From Clostridia bacterium (GTDB lineage: Bacteria > Bacillota > Clostridia > Oscillospirales > Acutalibacteraceae), in assembly GCA_017430965.1 (NCBI GenBank), contig JAFRLX010000053.1, forward strand, positions 1-46,747: a DNA stretch of 46,747 nt, written 5' to 3'. The notes beneath the pieces are model-generated. The model saw only the letters and a program-made list of their open reading frames with translations, made no database searches and was not told where the DNA came from. This document shows positions 1 through 8,043 of this stretch, in pieces (position 1 is the first letter of the stretch; every line of letters starts with the position of its first letter). The translations under genes were made by a program, and so were the position numbers.

Positions 1-244
1 CAATAGAACAACCCATTTATGGGTAGCAGGTAATCAATGCATGGCTGGCAGGCCAATAAAAAGCGCACTTGTGCGCCGCCAGTAATATTAGGGCTATGCC
101 CGAAAATGAAATACCACCCGCTATGCGGGTGGATATTTATTATTCTTTTAAAATTTATAATCTTGAAATAATATATAATATATAGTATAATAGCATATCA
201 TGGAGTATTATGGATAACTATCTTTATTTTTAGGAGTTGCATTC
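1..244. repeat. Leader region with a chain of short perfect hairpins
   Basis: No gene is visible here. Four short perfect inverted repeats follow each other at 11-24, 63-76, 91-101 and 114-132, with tiny loops (TT or TAT). The last has an 8-bp stem CCACCCGC/GCGGGTGG. Similar GC-rich mini-hairpins recur at 2931-2946 and 15812-15852, so this looks like a dispersed intergenic repeat or the remains of stacked terminators from an upstream gene. The stretch 133-244 is AT-rich and carries the promoter of the first gene. Confidence 0.5.
163..191 (+). promoter_or_regulatory. Sigma-A-type promoter of the glycopolymer cluster
   Basis: A -35 box TTGAAA (163-168) and a -10 box TATAAT (186-191) are separated by exactly 17 bp, about 50 bp ahead of the first gene. 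A ribosome binding site AGGAG lies at 232-236. This is the only strong promoter seen before the run of co-directional surface-polymer genes. Confidence 0.7.
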
Positions 245-949
245 ATGAAGATTTCAGTTGCGATGGCAGCATATAACGGCGAGGGCTATATTTTAGAGCA
301 GCTCAGTTCCATTCTCAACCAGTTGGGAGAAGGGGATGAGGTGATTGTCAGCGTGGATCCGAGTGAGGATAACACGCTCAATGTTATCAAAGCGCTCAGC
401 GAATTGGATAGCCGCGTCAAGCCTCTGGAAGGGGAAGGAAAGGGGCTGGTTCGCAACTTTGAAAATGCGATTGAGCACTGCACGGGTGATATTATCTTTC
501 TTTCCGACCAAGATGATTATTGGCTGGAGGACAAGGTGCAAACGGTTATGCGCTGTTTTACCGAACAGCAGGCAGACTTGGTATTGCACAACTGCACCGT
601 GACAGACAGCTTCTTAAAACCGATTGCCGGTTCCGAGGACTTCTTTGCCCTTCGCGGTTCTCAAAAAGGCTATTGGAAAAATCTTATCAAAAATTCCTAC
701 ATGGGCTGCTGTATGGCATTTCGCAAAGAACTGGTGCGGGAGTTTATGCCGTTTCCGCAAGAGATTCCCATGCATGACCAGTGGATTGGCTTGATTGCGC
801 AGAGGTGCTCAGCTGTGATTGTGTTTGAACAAAAGCCGCTTTTACTCTACCGCAGGCACGGCGGCAACGCTTCCGACACCAAGCATGCCTCTTTGGCGAA
901 GATGCTTCAGTGGAGAATCAAGCTGATGCAAGCGTTAAAGCAAAGATAA
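245..949 (+). CDS. Glycosyltransferase family 2 (rhamnosyltransferase-like)
   Basis: Predicted cytoplasmic inverting glycosyltransferase that adds a sugar from a nucleotide donor to a growing surface polysaccharide. The 234-residue protein opens with the GT2 nucleotide-binding start (ISVAMAAYNG, residues 3-12). It carries a DQDDYW stretch near residue 89, the DxD-type motif that positions the donor and metal. The overall arrangement resembles the rhamnosyltransferase subgroup of GT2, but donor and acceptor cannot be told from sequence. The ATG is supported by AGGAG at 232-236 and the promoter at 163-191. It is first in a run of six co-directional genes with an ABC exporter and a polyol-phosphate transferase, so it most likely builds the polymer those genes export. 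Confidence 0.85.
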   Translation: MKISVAMAAYNGEGYILEQLSSILNQLGEGDEVIVSVDPSEDNTLNVIKALSELDSRVKPLEGEGKGLVRNFENAIEHCTGDIIFLSDQDDYWLEDKVQTVMRCFTEQQADLVLHNCTVTDSFLKPIAGSEDFFALRGSQKGYWKNLIKNSYMGCCMAFRKELVREFMPFPQEIPMHDQWIGLIAQRCSAVIVFEQKPLLLYRRHGGNASDTKHASLAKMLQWRIKLMQALKQR

Positions 950-978
950 CGACAGCGCCCCTAAAAAGGAGAAACACA

Positions 979-1761
979 GTGAAAGCAAGCGGATGTATTG
1001 TGACCTATAACGCGGTTTCAAGCGAAAAGAAAAAGAGACTGCTGTTTGAGGCAATTGAAAATATAACAGGTTTTTGCCGCGATATCGATTTCACCCTGTA
1101 TGTGGTAGACAATGCTTCGCCCGACGGTACGGCGGATGAAGTGGAGGATTATTTTAGCGCCAATAAGGCGGTTAAGGTGGTTCACAACAGCAAAAATCGA
1201 GGCTTCGGCAAAGCGCACAACCAAATCATCAATCTCATTGACAGCGACTATCATTTTATTATCAATCCCGATATCATTGTCAAGGACGATGTCATCGGCA
1301 CGCTTTGTGCCTACATGGAAGCGCACGAGAACTGCGGCATGGTCAGCCCCGATATCCGTTTTCCGGACGGCAGAGTGCAGGTGCTTGCAAAGCGCAACCC
1401 GAAGTTGAAATACCTGGCGGCTTCGCGCTTGGCAAGCGATAGAGAAAACAACAAGTATTTGCGCGAATATGCGATGCTGGATGAAGACTTAACCAAGCCT
1501 TTGCAAATTGAAAACGCCTCCGGCTGCTTTTTCGGCATTCGCACGAAACTGTTTAAAGAAATCGGCGGTTTTGATGACCGGTATTTTATGTACTTTGAGG
1601 ATTATGATTTGGCAAGAACAGTCAATCACTGCAGCGAAATCTGGTATGTGCCCGATGCCGTGGTCTACCACGAATGGGGCAGAGACAGCAAGCGCGATAT
1701 AAAATTAATGCTTGTACATATTCAGTCAACCATGAAGTATTTTTTGAAGTGGGGATTTTAA
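979..1761 (+). CDS. Glycosyltransferase family 2, WbbL/rhamnosyltransferase-like
   Basis: A second GT2 enzyme of 260 residues. The frame is open from 910, but I chose the GTG at 979 because AAAGGAG (965-971) sits at the right distance and the protein then starts directly with the GT-A fold strand (ASGCIVTYNA). Visible motifs are VVDNASPDGT (donor loop), NRGFGKAHNQ, the metal-binding INPD, and near the C-terminus GGFDDRYFMYFEDYDL, typical of bacterial rhamnosyl/galactofuranosyl transferases where the acidic stretch includes the catalytic base. It starts 29 bases after the first glycosyltransferase and 31 bases before the export permease, so it is probably co-transcribed. Donor sugar unknown. 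Confidence 0.85.
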   Translation: MKASGCIVTYNAVSSEKKKRLLFEAIENITGFCRDIDFTLYVVDNASPDGTADEVEDYFSANKAVKVVHNSKNRGFGKAHNQIINLIDSDYHFIINPDIIVKDDVIGTLCAYMEAHENCGMVSPDIRFPDGRVQVLAKRNPKLKYLAASRLASDRENNKYLREYAMLDEDLTKPLQIENASGCFFGIRTKLFKEIGGFDDRYFMYFEDYDLARTVNHCSEIWYVPDAVVYHEWGRDSKRDIKLMLVHIQSTMKYFLKWGF

Positions 1762-1792
1762 CCTCAGGCATCATTTTTCAACAGGAGAACCT

Positions 1793-2710
1793 ATGGACAC
1801 TATGGATAAAGTTTCCTTTACCGAAAAAGGCAAGGGAAGCATCAAAAACTTGAAAAAATACAAGAATCTTTTAGTAGAGCTTGTCAGAAAAAACATCAAG
1901 CTGCAGTACAGAGGCTCTATTTTAGGCCTGTTTTGGACCTGTTTGCAGCCGCTGTTGACAATGGTGGTGCTCTCTTTTGTTTTTTCCATGATTTTCGGTA
2001 AAAACAGTGTGGCAAACTACCCGGTGTATTTGTTGACAGGGCGCCTGCTCTTTGATTTCTATTCCGGCTCCACCAAAAAGGCGATGCGTTCTATTCGCGG
2101 GAATGCTTCGATTATCAAAAAGGTATATGTGCCGAAGTATGCTTACCCGTTTTCCAACATCGTTTCGACCTTTATTACCTTTGCTATCAGCTTAATTGAC
2201 TTGGTTGTAGTCATTGCCTTCTTTAACATCTTCATTCCGGGCAAGGCGATTTATATCACCCCCTGTGTGCTGCTCGCCATTATCCCGATTATTGTGTTGG
2301 CAGTGCTCTCCACCGGTGTCGGCTTTATCCTTGCCACCTTGCAGGTCTTTTTCAGAGACGTGGAATATCTCTACGATGTGTTCTGCTTGCTCTTATTCTA
2401 CATGACACCGATTGTCTACACGGTGGACAAGCTCAAACTCGGTTCGGCTGCGATTGTGCTCAAAGCAAACCCGCTCTACGGCATTATCACCGCCTTCAGA
2501 GCCTGCGTGACCGGGCAAACCGGTCTTGCCGGGCAAAAGGGCTTAGAAGCAACCTACGGACCCGGTCATTTAACCAAGATGTTCCACTTAGCTGTCAACA
2601 CCATGACCTCATGGACATTTGTGTATGCAACCATCTTTGCCTTTGTGGCACTGGGCATCGGTATTTTGGTGTTTAAGAAGAAGCAAGACAAATTCATTTT
2701 GCATATATAG
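1793..2710 (+). CDS. ABC-2 type polysaccharide/teichoic acid export permease
   Basis: Membrane subunit of an ABC exporter of the Wzm/TagG kind, which moves lipid-linked glycopolymers across the cytoplasmic membrane. The 305-residue protein has a charged cytoplasmic N-terminus including LVRKNIKLQYRGS, the family's amphipathic element, followed by about six hydrophobic segments. The GSILGLFWTCLQPL stretch is a hallmark of this family. The ATG at 1793 follows AGGAG at 1783-1787; an in-frame ATG at 1802 is less well spaced. Its ATPase partner is the next gene, but the two are separated by 295 bases with a small palindromic repeat, unusual for this normally tight pair. Naming it tagG or wzm would overstate what can be seen. 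Confidence 0.87.
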   Translation: MDTMDKVSFTEKGKGSIKNLKKYKNLLVELVRKNIKLQYRGSILGLFWTCLQPLLTMVVLSFVFSMIFGKNSVANYPVYLLTGRLLFDFYSGSTKKAMRSIRGNASIIKKVYVPKYAYPFSNIVSTFITFAISLIDLVVVIAFFNIFIPGKAIYITPCVLLAIIPIIVLAVLSTGVGFILATLQVFFRDVEYLYDVFCLLLFYMTPIVYTVDKLKLGSAAIVLKANPLYGIITAFRACVTGQTGLAGQKGLEATYGPGHLTKMFHLAVNTMTSWTFVYATIFAFVALGIGILVFKKKQDKFILHI

Positions 2711-2930
2711 CAAAGTTTTAAGACTTGTACGAAGTGAAATGATGGCTGCTTTGAGCGAATGGCAGCAAAACGCTCTCTCGCCTTACACAAAGTAAAGCAT
2801 CGTTCGTGTTTGACTGTCATTTATCTCAAATCAGCTCATACTTTCTACTTCTTAAAGCCTCAAAACTTCGCTTGAAAAGAAAAAGATTACAGATTTAACA
2901 TGTTAAAAAGCAACCATATTGCTTATGAAT

Positions 2931-2946
2931 ATGCCGCAAGCGGCAT
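2931..2946. repeat. Small palindromic repeat between permease and ATPase genes
   Basis: A perfect 16-base palindrome with 7-bp arms (ATGCCGC/GCGGCAT) and an AA centre lies in the 295-base gap (2711-3005) between the two exporter genes. Its 14-base core TGCCGCAAGCGGCA occurs again at 15838-15851 between eutE and eutM. No gene or clear promoter is seen elsewhere in the gap. Confidence 0.5.
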
Positions 2947-3005
2947 CACTTTTCGCTAAGTGCTGTATGTGTGAGCAAGGCGAATGAGTGACTATTTGAG
3001 GAATT

Positions 3006-4001
3006 ATGAGTAAAGAAGAATTAGCAAAAATCGAAGAGAATGATACGGAGGATGTCCTCCTGGTCAGTGATGAAATCGCTGTCAAGGTGGATGATGTGAG
3101 CATCCTGTTTAACTTGAATAAAGAGGGTGTCGATTCCTTTAAAGAATACATGATTAAACTGCTCAAACGCCAGCTGCATTACGATGAGTTCTGGGCGTTG
3201 ACTGATGTATCGTTTGAACTTAAAAAGGGTGAGAGGCTCGGCATTTTAGGCTTAAACGGTGCGGGTAAATCCACACTGCTCAAAACGATTGCAGGCGTGC
3301 TCAAACCTTACAAGGGCTCGGTCACCGTAAAGGGAGTTATCGCGCCGCTGTTGGAACTCGGCGCAGGGTTTGACGGGCAGTATACCGGCAAAGAAAACAT
3401 CTTCCTTTACGGCTCGGTCATGGGCTACTCCAGAGAGTTTATTGCTTCGAAGTATGATGAAATCGTGAAGTTTTCCGAGCTGCAAAAGTTTATTGATGTG
3501 CCGCTCAAAAACTATTCTTCCGGTATGAAAGCAAGGCTCGGCTTTGCGATTGCCACGGCAGTGGAGCCGGAAGTGCTGATTCTGGATGAAGTGCTCTCCG
3601 TGGGTGATGCCAAGTTTCGGGCAAAGAGTGAAAAAAAGGTGCGCTCCATGTTTTCCAAGGGCGTGACAGTGCTTTTTGTATCGCACTCGGTTGACCAAGT
3701 CAAGTCTATTTGTAACAAGGCGATTTTGCTCGAGCACGGCAAGATTATTGCACAGGGCACCACAGACGAAGTCTGCGCTATCTATGAAGAAAAGACCTCT
3801 AAGAGCCTGGAAGCGCAGATGAAGGATGCGGTTAAAGATTTAAATAAGGTCAAAAACAAGATTGCCAAGATTAATAAAACCGCTGCCGAAACGGGAGAAG
3901 CCGTCTCGGCAAAGGTAGTTAAGGATGTGCAAGTCAAAGTCGATGATATCAACCGAGAAATCGGCAAAGCGGCACCCGCCGCAGAGGAGGGGGACACATG
4001 A
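3006..4001 (+). CDS. ABC exporter ATP-binding subunit (Wzt/TagH type)
   Basis: Energises the polysaccharide exporter encoded upstream. The 331-residue protein has Walker A GLNGAGKST near residue 82, signature YSSGMKAR, Walker B EVLILDEVLSVGD and the switch histidine in SHS. The long stretch ahead of Walker A is typical of the TagH/RfbE class. The last ~75 residues are Lys/Ala/Glu-rich and look like a coiled coil (LEAQMKDAVKDLNKVKNKI), not the carbohydrate-recognition domain found on some Wzt proteins, so substrate recognition probably rests with the permease. The stop overlaps the next start by 4 bases, indicating translational coupling with the cytidylyltransferase. Start supported by GAGG about 7 bases upstream. 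Confidence 0.9.
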   Translation: MSKEELAKIEENDTEDVLLVSDEIAVKVDDVSILFNLNKEGVDSFKEYMIKLLKRQLHYDEFWALTDVSFELKKGERLGILGLNGAGKSTLLKTIAGVLKPYKGSVTVKGVIAPLLELGAGFDGQYTGKENIFLYGSVMGYSREFIASKYDEIVKFSELQKFIDVPLKNYSSGMKARLGFAIATAVEPEVLILDEVLSVGDAKFRAKSEKKVRSMFSKGVTVLFVSHSVDQVKSICNKAILLEHGKIIAQGTTDEVCAIYEEKTSKSLEAQMKDAVKDLNKVKNKIAKINKTAAETGEAVSAKVVKDVQVKVDDINREIGKAAPAAEEGDT

Positions 4002-4687
4002 TTTTTGCCATTGTATTGGGCGGAGGTACCGGCGCAAGAATGCTCAGCGAGTTACCCAAGCAGTACCTGAAGCTTTACCGCAAACCGGTTGCCTACTACG
4101 CAATCAACGCATTTTATTCTTATGATAAAATTGACAAAGTGATTTTTGTGACCAGTAACAATTACTTTGATTACGGTGTGGAGATTTCTCAAAAGTATTT
4201 TAACAGTGATGTTTTGGTGTGCACGGGCGGCAGGCACCGCTATGATTCGCTGATGCGCGGTGTGGAGTTTATCGAAGAGCAGTTCGGCTTGGATGAAGAC
4301 ACCATTGTGCTCACCCACGATGCGGCAAGACCCTTTGTGAGCGAAAGAATGATTCGCGAGAATATCGAAGCCATGCAGCAGGCGGATGCCTGCGACACCT
4401 GCATTGCCGCGGTGGACACGGTCATTGAGGGTGAGGGCGGCTTTGCGACCGCGATGCCCGACAGAGAAAAGATGTACTATTGCCAGACCCCGCAGACCTT
4501 TAAAGCGGCAAAGCTCAAACAGCTCTTCCTTTCGCTGAGCGATGAGCAAAAAGCCGGCTTGACCGATGCGGGCAAGATTTTCCACCTGTGCGGGGAAAAG
4601 GTGAAGATTGTAGAGGGCGACAGAAACAATATCAAAATCACCTATCCGATTGATTTGGAGATTGCCAAATCCATTATGAGAAAATGA
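3998..4687 (+). CDS. IspD/TarI family cytidylyltransferase
   Basis: Predicted to transfer CMP from CTP to a phosphorylated polyol. The 229-residue protein begins with the nucleotide-binding loop IVLGGGTGARM followed by LPKQYL. It has the THDAARPF stretch near residue 107 and a C-terminal GDRNNIKITYPIDL, all typical of IspD and TarI. IspD makes CDP-methylerythritol for isoprenoids and TarI makes CDP-ribitol for wall teichoic acid. GGTG instead of the usual AGGxG, and the 4-base overlap with both an export ATPase and a CDP-polyol phosphotransferase, favour the TarI role. A TarJ reductase to make ribitol-5-phosphate is not in the window, which leaves the substrate open. Confidence 0.82.
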   Translation: MIFAIVLGGGTGARMLSELPKQYLKLYRKPVAYYAINAFYSYDKIDKVIFVTSNNYFDYGVEISQKYFNSDVLVCTGGRHRYDSLMRGVEFIEEQFGLDEDTIVLTHDAARPFVSERMIRENIEAMQQADACDTCIAAVDTVIEGEGGFATAMPDREKMYYCQTPQTFKAAKLKQLFLSLSDEQKAGLTDAGKIFHLCGEKVKIVEGDRNNIKITYPIDLEIAKSIMRK

Positions 4688-5784
4688 AAGATATCTTATA
4701 CTTAGTGTTTTGCATTGTCTTTCACCTGTGCCGCTTGGCTCCGCTCAAGCGCCGAAAGGTATTGATGATGTGCATTCATAACGAAGGCGAAAACGGCGCA
4801 CTCTCTTTGATGGAAAGTGCGCTGCATGATTTTGGAGAGTATGAAGTGGTGTGGTTTCGCCGCGAGCTGCTCTTTGCAAGCCTTGGCGGAAAACTGCGCT
4901 TTATGTTCAAAGTCCCCTTCGATATGGCGACAGCCAATTACATTTTATTTAATGACAATTTTATGCCGCTTTCCAAGCTGCATTTTTCCAAAAAAGCCGT
5001 TCTCATTCAGCTCTGGCACGGCGAGGGTGCGATGAAGCGCTCCTGCTTAGCAATGGAGCTGCCGCCCAAAGAAGCCAAGCGCTTACAAAAGGCAAACGAG
5101 AAGATGACCGCTACCGTGGTTTCCTCAAAGGCAGTGATACCGGTGTATGAAGAGACCTTCGGAATGCCCGAGGAAAAAATACTGCCGCTGGGGGCGCCGC
5201 GCACGGATTACTTTTTTTCAATACAGGACAAGGCGGCGGTGCGCCGCAAGGTGTGCGAAGCCTATGGTTTGGATGAGAGCAAAAAGATTGTGCTCTATGC
5301 GCCGACTTTTCGTGATGACGAAAACCAAAACGCTCACCTGATGGAGCACTTCCCCTTTGCGGACTTTGCCGCGCTGGAGTCATACAGCCTCATCGTGCGC
5401 CTGCACCCGCAAATCGGCGGTGTCATTGGCGCCAAAGAGGGCTTTCAAGATGTGAGCGACTATCCTTCGGTCAATGAAATTGCGCTCGCGGCAGACATTC
5501 TCATTTCCGACTATTCTTCCATTATTATGGACTTCACCGTGCAGAATAAACCGATGGTCTTTTTCGCTTTTGATTTGGAGGAATTTACCGAACACGGCAG
5601 GGGCTTTTATTTCGACTATGAAAGCTATGTGCCCGGTGTGGTGGTCAAGACCGGTGAAGCGCTCATAGAGCTGTTTCGCAGCGGCGCATTTCACGAGGAG
5701 AAAATCGAAGCTTTTCGCCGCTTTAATTTTGATTATTTGGATAAATACAACTGCAAGAGAGTCATCGAGCAGTTGATGCATTAA
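4684..5784 (+). CDS. CDP-glycerol/CDP-ribitol phosphotransferase (TagB/TagF family)
   Basis: Predicted to transfer glycerol-phosphate or ribitol-phosphate units from the CDP-polyol onto a lipid-linked acceptor at the inner face of the membrane. The 366-residue protein has the family motifs in order: LIQLWHGEGAMKR near residue 111, VLYAPTFRDD near 203, RLHPQ near 239, and LAADILISDYSSIIMDF near 275, the CDP-polyol-binding region. A hydrophobic N-terminus (residues 1-20) may aid membrane association. It lacks the extra N-terminal glycosyltransferase found in long TagF polymerases, so it resembles short primases/polymerases such as TagB. Start overlaps the cytidylyltransferase stop (ATGA). Substrate polyol not resolved. 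Confidence 0.87.
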   Translation: MKDILYLVFCIVFHLCRLAPLKRRKVLMMCIHNEGENGALSLMESALHDFGEYEVVWFRRELLFASLGGKLRFMFKVPFDMATANYILFNDNFMPLSKLHFSKKAVLIQLWHGEGAMKRSCLAMELPPKEAKRLQKANEKMTATVVSSKAVIPVYEETFGMPEEKILPLGAPRTDYFFSIQDKAAVRRKVCEAYGLDESKKIVLYAPTFRDDENQNAHLMEHFPFADFAALESYSLIVRLHPQIGGVIGAKEGFQDVSDYPSVNEIALAADILISDYSSIIMDFTVQNKPMVFFAFDLEEFTEHGRGFYFDYESYVPGVVVKTGEALIELFRSGAFHEEKIEAFRRFNFDYLDKYNCKRVIEQLMH

Positions 5785-5877
5785 GCCCAATATACGCGGA
5801 CACGCAGAGTGCGTGCAATGCAGGAAAACAGCAGGCTTGCAGTCCGGCACAGACAAGCTTACAGGCGCGCAGGATGC

Positions 5878-5906
5878 TTGACCTTTTGCGCGTTTTGAGC
5901 TATAAT
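5878..5906 (+). promoter_or_regulatory. Promoter of the small membrane protein gene
   Basis: TTGACC (5878-5883) and TATAAT (5901-5906) with a 17-bp spacer lie 38 bases before the ATG of the next gene. This separates it transcriptionally from the glycopolymer cluster. Confidence 0.7.
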
Positions 5907-5944
5907 GAAATAAATCTATTGATACTTTTACGGAGAGAATTTCC

Positions 5945-6427
5945 ATGTCAAACTCAATCGAACAGGATGCGCAAAAAAGCAAAAGAAAAGAAAAAATTGC
6001 CAAGATTGTTGCGATTGTCGCGGCTGTGCTTGTGGTCGGGTGGACCATTTATTCCGTTGCGATGAATTTAAACCAGAGTGAACGCTATTTGTTCAATTCC
6101 TATGTCAAGTATTACCGCGAGGTGGAAAACCCCGCTACCTACTCGCTGCAGGACAGTTCACAGTTTTTTGAAAGCAGCACCGCACAGGGAGATGCTTTTC
6201 AATACGCCATCATTCAGGTTGAGAAGGACAGTCAGCAAACATACCTGCTGTTGGTGGTGGATGGTAAAAACAACGGAAAAGTTTACAGTGAGCAGGAAAT
6301 CGCTCAGCTGGACTGTGTCGACAAGCAAAACATTCGTTTTGAAATCACCGACCATCAGCCGGATATCAACATGAAAAAAGTGCAACAGCAGCTCAAGCGC
6401 TATTGGCAATTTCATGATTTGACATAA
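5945..6427 (+). CDS. Small membrane-anchored protein of unknown function
   Basis: I do not recognise a family. The 160-residue protein has a Lys/Arg-rich N-terminus (residues 1-18), one transmembrane helix at about 19-40 (IAKIVAIVAAVLVVGWTIYSVA), then a 120-residue tail. The positive charge before the helix predicts the tail outside the cell. The tail has no cysteine pair, repeat or known catalytic motif. It has its own promoter (5878-5906), a GGAGAG ribosome binding site and an immediate intrinsic terminator (6433-6458), so it is a single-gene unit. Short bitopic proteins of this build often act as envelope assembly or sensing factors, but nothing in the sequence assigns a role. Confidence 0.7.
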   Translation: MSNSIEQDAQKSKRKEKIAKIVAIVAAVLVVGWTIYSVAMNLNQSERYLFNSYVKYYREVENPATYSLQDSSQFFESSTAQGDAFQYAIIQVEKDSQQTYLLLVVDGKNNGKVYSEQEIAQLDCVDKQNIRFEITDHQPDINMKKVQQQLKRYWQFHDLT

Positions 6428-6432
6428 GAGTG

Positions 6433-6458
6433 AAAAGAGGGTGCGCGAACCCTCTTTT
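6433..6458 (+). terminator. Intrinsic terminator
   Basis: A perfect 10-bp stem (AAAAGAGGGT/ACCCTCTTTT) with a 6-base loop sits 5 bases after the stop of the small membrane protein gene and runs into a T-rich stretch. Confidence 0.8.
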
Positions 6459-6522
6459 ATTTCTATAACCGCGCGACAAGTCGCCAAGAAGCGGTGAAAG
6501 CGGGTGAAACAAGGAGGAAACC

Positions 6523-8043
6523 ATGGTTTGTAAAAACTGTTCAAAGCAGATACCGCAAGGGGCAAGCACTTGCCCGTTTTGCGGCACAGCGGTGCACAGC
6601 GCAGCGCCGCAACAACCGCCGGCACAACCGCCGCTGCGGCAACCGGCACAACAGGGCTACGGGGTACCGCGCCCCATACAGCAGGCAGTGCAGCAGCCGG
6701 CGCAGCAGCCCTATAGTGCTCCGCAACAACCCTTTGCGGGCGCGGCAACCGCGTTTGCGCAGCAGGGGCAGGCAATGCAGGCGGCAGTTGCCAAGCAAAG
6801 CAAGGTCGGCTTGGTTATCGGCATTGTCGGCGGTGTGTTAGCGCTGCTGGCGATAGTGGTAGCGGTCTTCATATTTGTAAATAAACCGGAAAAGAAGTTT
6901 TACGGGGAGTGGACAGCCACGCTCGATTATACCCAAGAAGTCAAAAATGCCATGGGCAGTTTAAAAGACAAATTTGACAGTGATTTCAAATTCACCGTAA
7001 AGATGAATTTCGTTTTCAACAGGGATAATACTTACAGCATTTCCATAGATGAAAGCGCTTTGGAAGGCGCAAAAAACAGCTTTCGCGGCAGCTTGGAAAA
7101 CGCTCTGTTTCATGCGTTTAAAGAGCTTTATCCGCAAGTCGGCGAGTACAGCTTAAAAGAGTTTAAAGACTACTATGAAAAACTGACAGGCAAGGATTTT
7201 GATGCCTATGTCGATGCGGCGATGGAGGGCTTCGATATTCAAAAAATGATAGAGGAATCTCGTTTAGAAGGGAATTTCAAAGCCGATAAGGACCGCTTCT
7301 ACATTTCCGCAGCAAAGGATAAGCGGGTGGATGAAGAGGTGTATGCGCTGTATGAAATGAGCTCCGACACCACGATGAAAGTGACCGATTATGTCATTAA
7401 CGGAGTGAGCAGCAAAGAGGTGTTTCCGACCCCCTTTGTCATGGAAAAGGTAAAGTTAAACAGAAAAAATGCGCTCCAAGGGGCAATTCCCCTTGGAGCA
7501 CCGTTTTCTTTTTTTATGGTCGCCGCGAGGCGGCTTTTTTTACATATCGCTGCGCCGGGCAAGGACCATGACTCTGCGGTAGCTGAGCAGCGCCAGGATG
7601 CCGGCAATGAGAATAAAGATACCTGCGACCAGCTTGTGGTCCATGTGCATGCCGAGGATAACGGAGACCACGGTAAGCCCCATGGCAACAAGCATATTCG
7701 GCAGCAGATAAATGGTAACCGCCGCACCCTGCTTGATGACTTCCACTTCGTTTTCCCAATCCAGGCGCATATGCCGGATGCCGCACACACATCCCCACGC
7801 GGTGGAAAAGGCGCACAGCACAACCCCCAGCACGAGATACAGCAGGGTATCCGGCAGCGGGGTTTTGGTGCTCACACACAAGCAAATGCCGGAAAAAAGC
7901 ATAAACGGAACAGTCAGGTACAGATTAAACAGCATTTTGCCCTGATAGACGGTTTTCTTCGCCAACGGCAGGCTTTGAATAATCCAGTAGTTTTTGCCTT
8001 CCAGGGAGGGAGAGCAGGCAGTGGTTGCCAGCATGCCGATTAA
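6523..8043 (+). CDS. Zinc-ribbon membrane protein; frame has lost its natural stop
   Basis: The coding part is about 6523-7470. It starts with a zinc ribbon (CKNC...CPFC, residues 3-20), a Pro/Gln/Ala-rich linker (about 25-90), one transmembrane helix (about 97-118), and a soluble outer domain of roughly 190 residues that I do not recognise. Zinc-ribbon-plus-helix proteins of this style are common in clostridia and often of unknown role. The frame does not stop before the hairpin terminator at 7473-7499. It runs on to 8043, where the last 168 residues are only the antisense of the convergent ABC permease gene. A base change or frameshift near 7450-7458 has probably removed the stop; codon TTA at 7456 is one base from TAA. 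Confidence 0.65.
   Translation: MVCKNCSKQIPQGASTCPFCGTAVHSAAPQQPPAQPPLRQPAQQGYGVPRPIQQAVQQPAQQPYSAPQQPFAGAATAFAQQGQAMQAAVAKQSKVGLVIGIVGGVLALLAIVVAVFIFVNKPEKKFYGEWTATLDYTQEVKNAMGSLKDKFDSDFKFTVKMNFVFNRDNTYSISIDESALEGAKNSFRGSLENALFHAFKELYPQVGEYSLKEFKDYYEKLTGKDFDAYVDAAMEGFDIQKMIEESRLEGNFKADKDRFYISAAKDKRVDEEVYALYEMSSDTTMKVTDYVINGVSSKEVFPTPFVMEKVKLNRKNALQGAIPLGAPFSFFMVAARRLFLHIAAPGKDHDSAVAEQRQDAGNENKDTCDQLVVHVHAEDNGDHGKPHGNKHIRQQINGNRRTLLDDFHFVFPIQAHMPDAAHTSPRGGKGAQHNPQHEIQQGIRQRGFGAHTQANAGKKHKRNSQVQIKQHFALIDGFLRQRQALNNPVVFAFQGGRAGSGCQHAD
7473..7519. terminator. Bidirectional terminator between convergent genes
   Basis: An 11-bp perfect stem (GCTCCAAGGGG, 7473-7483, with CCCCTTGGAGC, 7489-7499) is followed on the plus strand by a long T run and on the minus strand by GCATTTTTT. 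A second plus-strand hairpin GCCGC/GCGGC at 7522-7534 with seven Ts follows. Together they serve the zinc-ribbon gene on one side and the ABC permease gene on the other. Confidence 0.85.

Noticed and set aside
7473-8043. The plus-strand continuation of the zinc-ribbon frame as a real protein domain
   Set aside because: It crosses a strong terminator and is the exact complement of a well-supported permease gene. Its His/Gln/Arg-rich make-up is typical of antisense reading.
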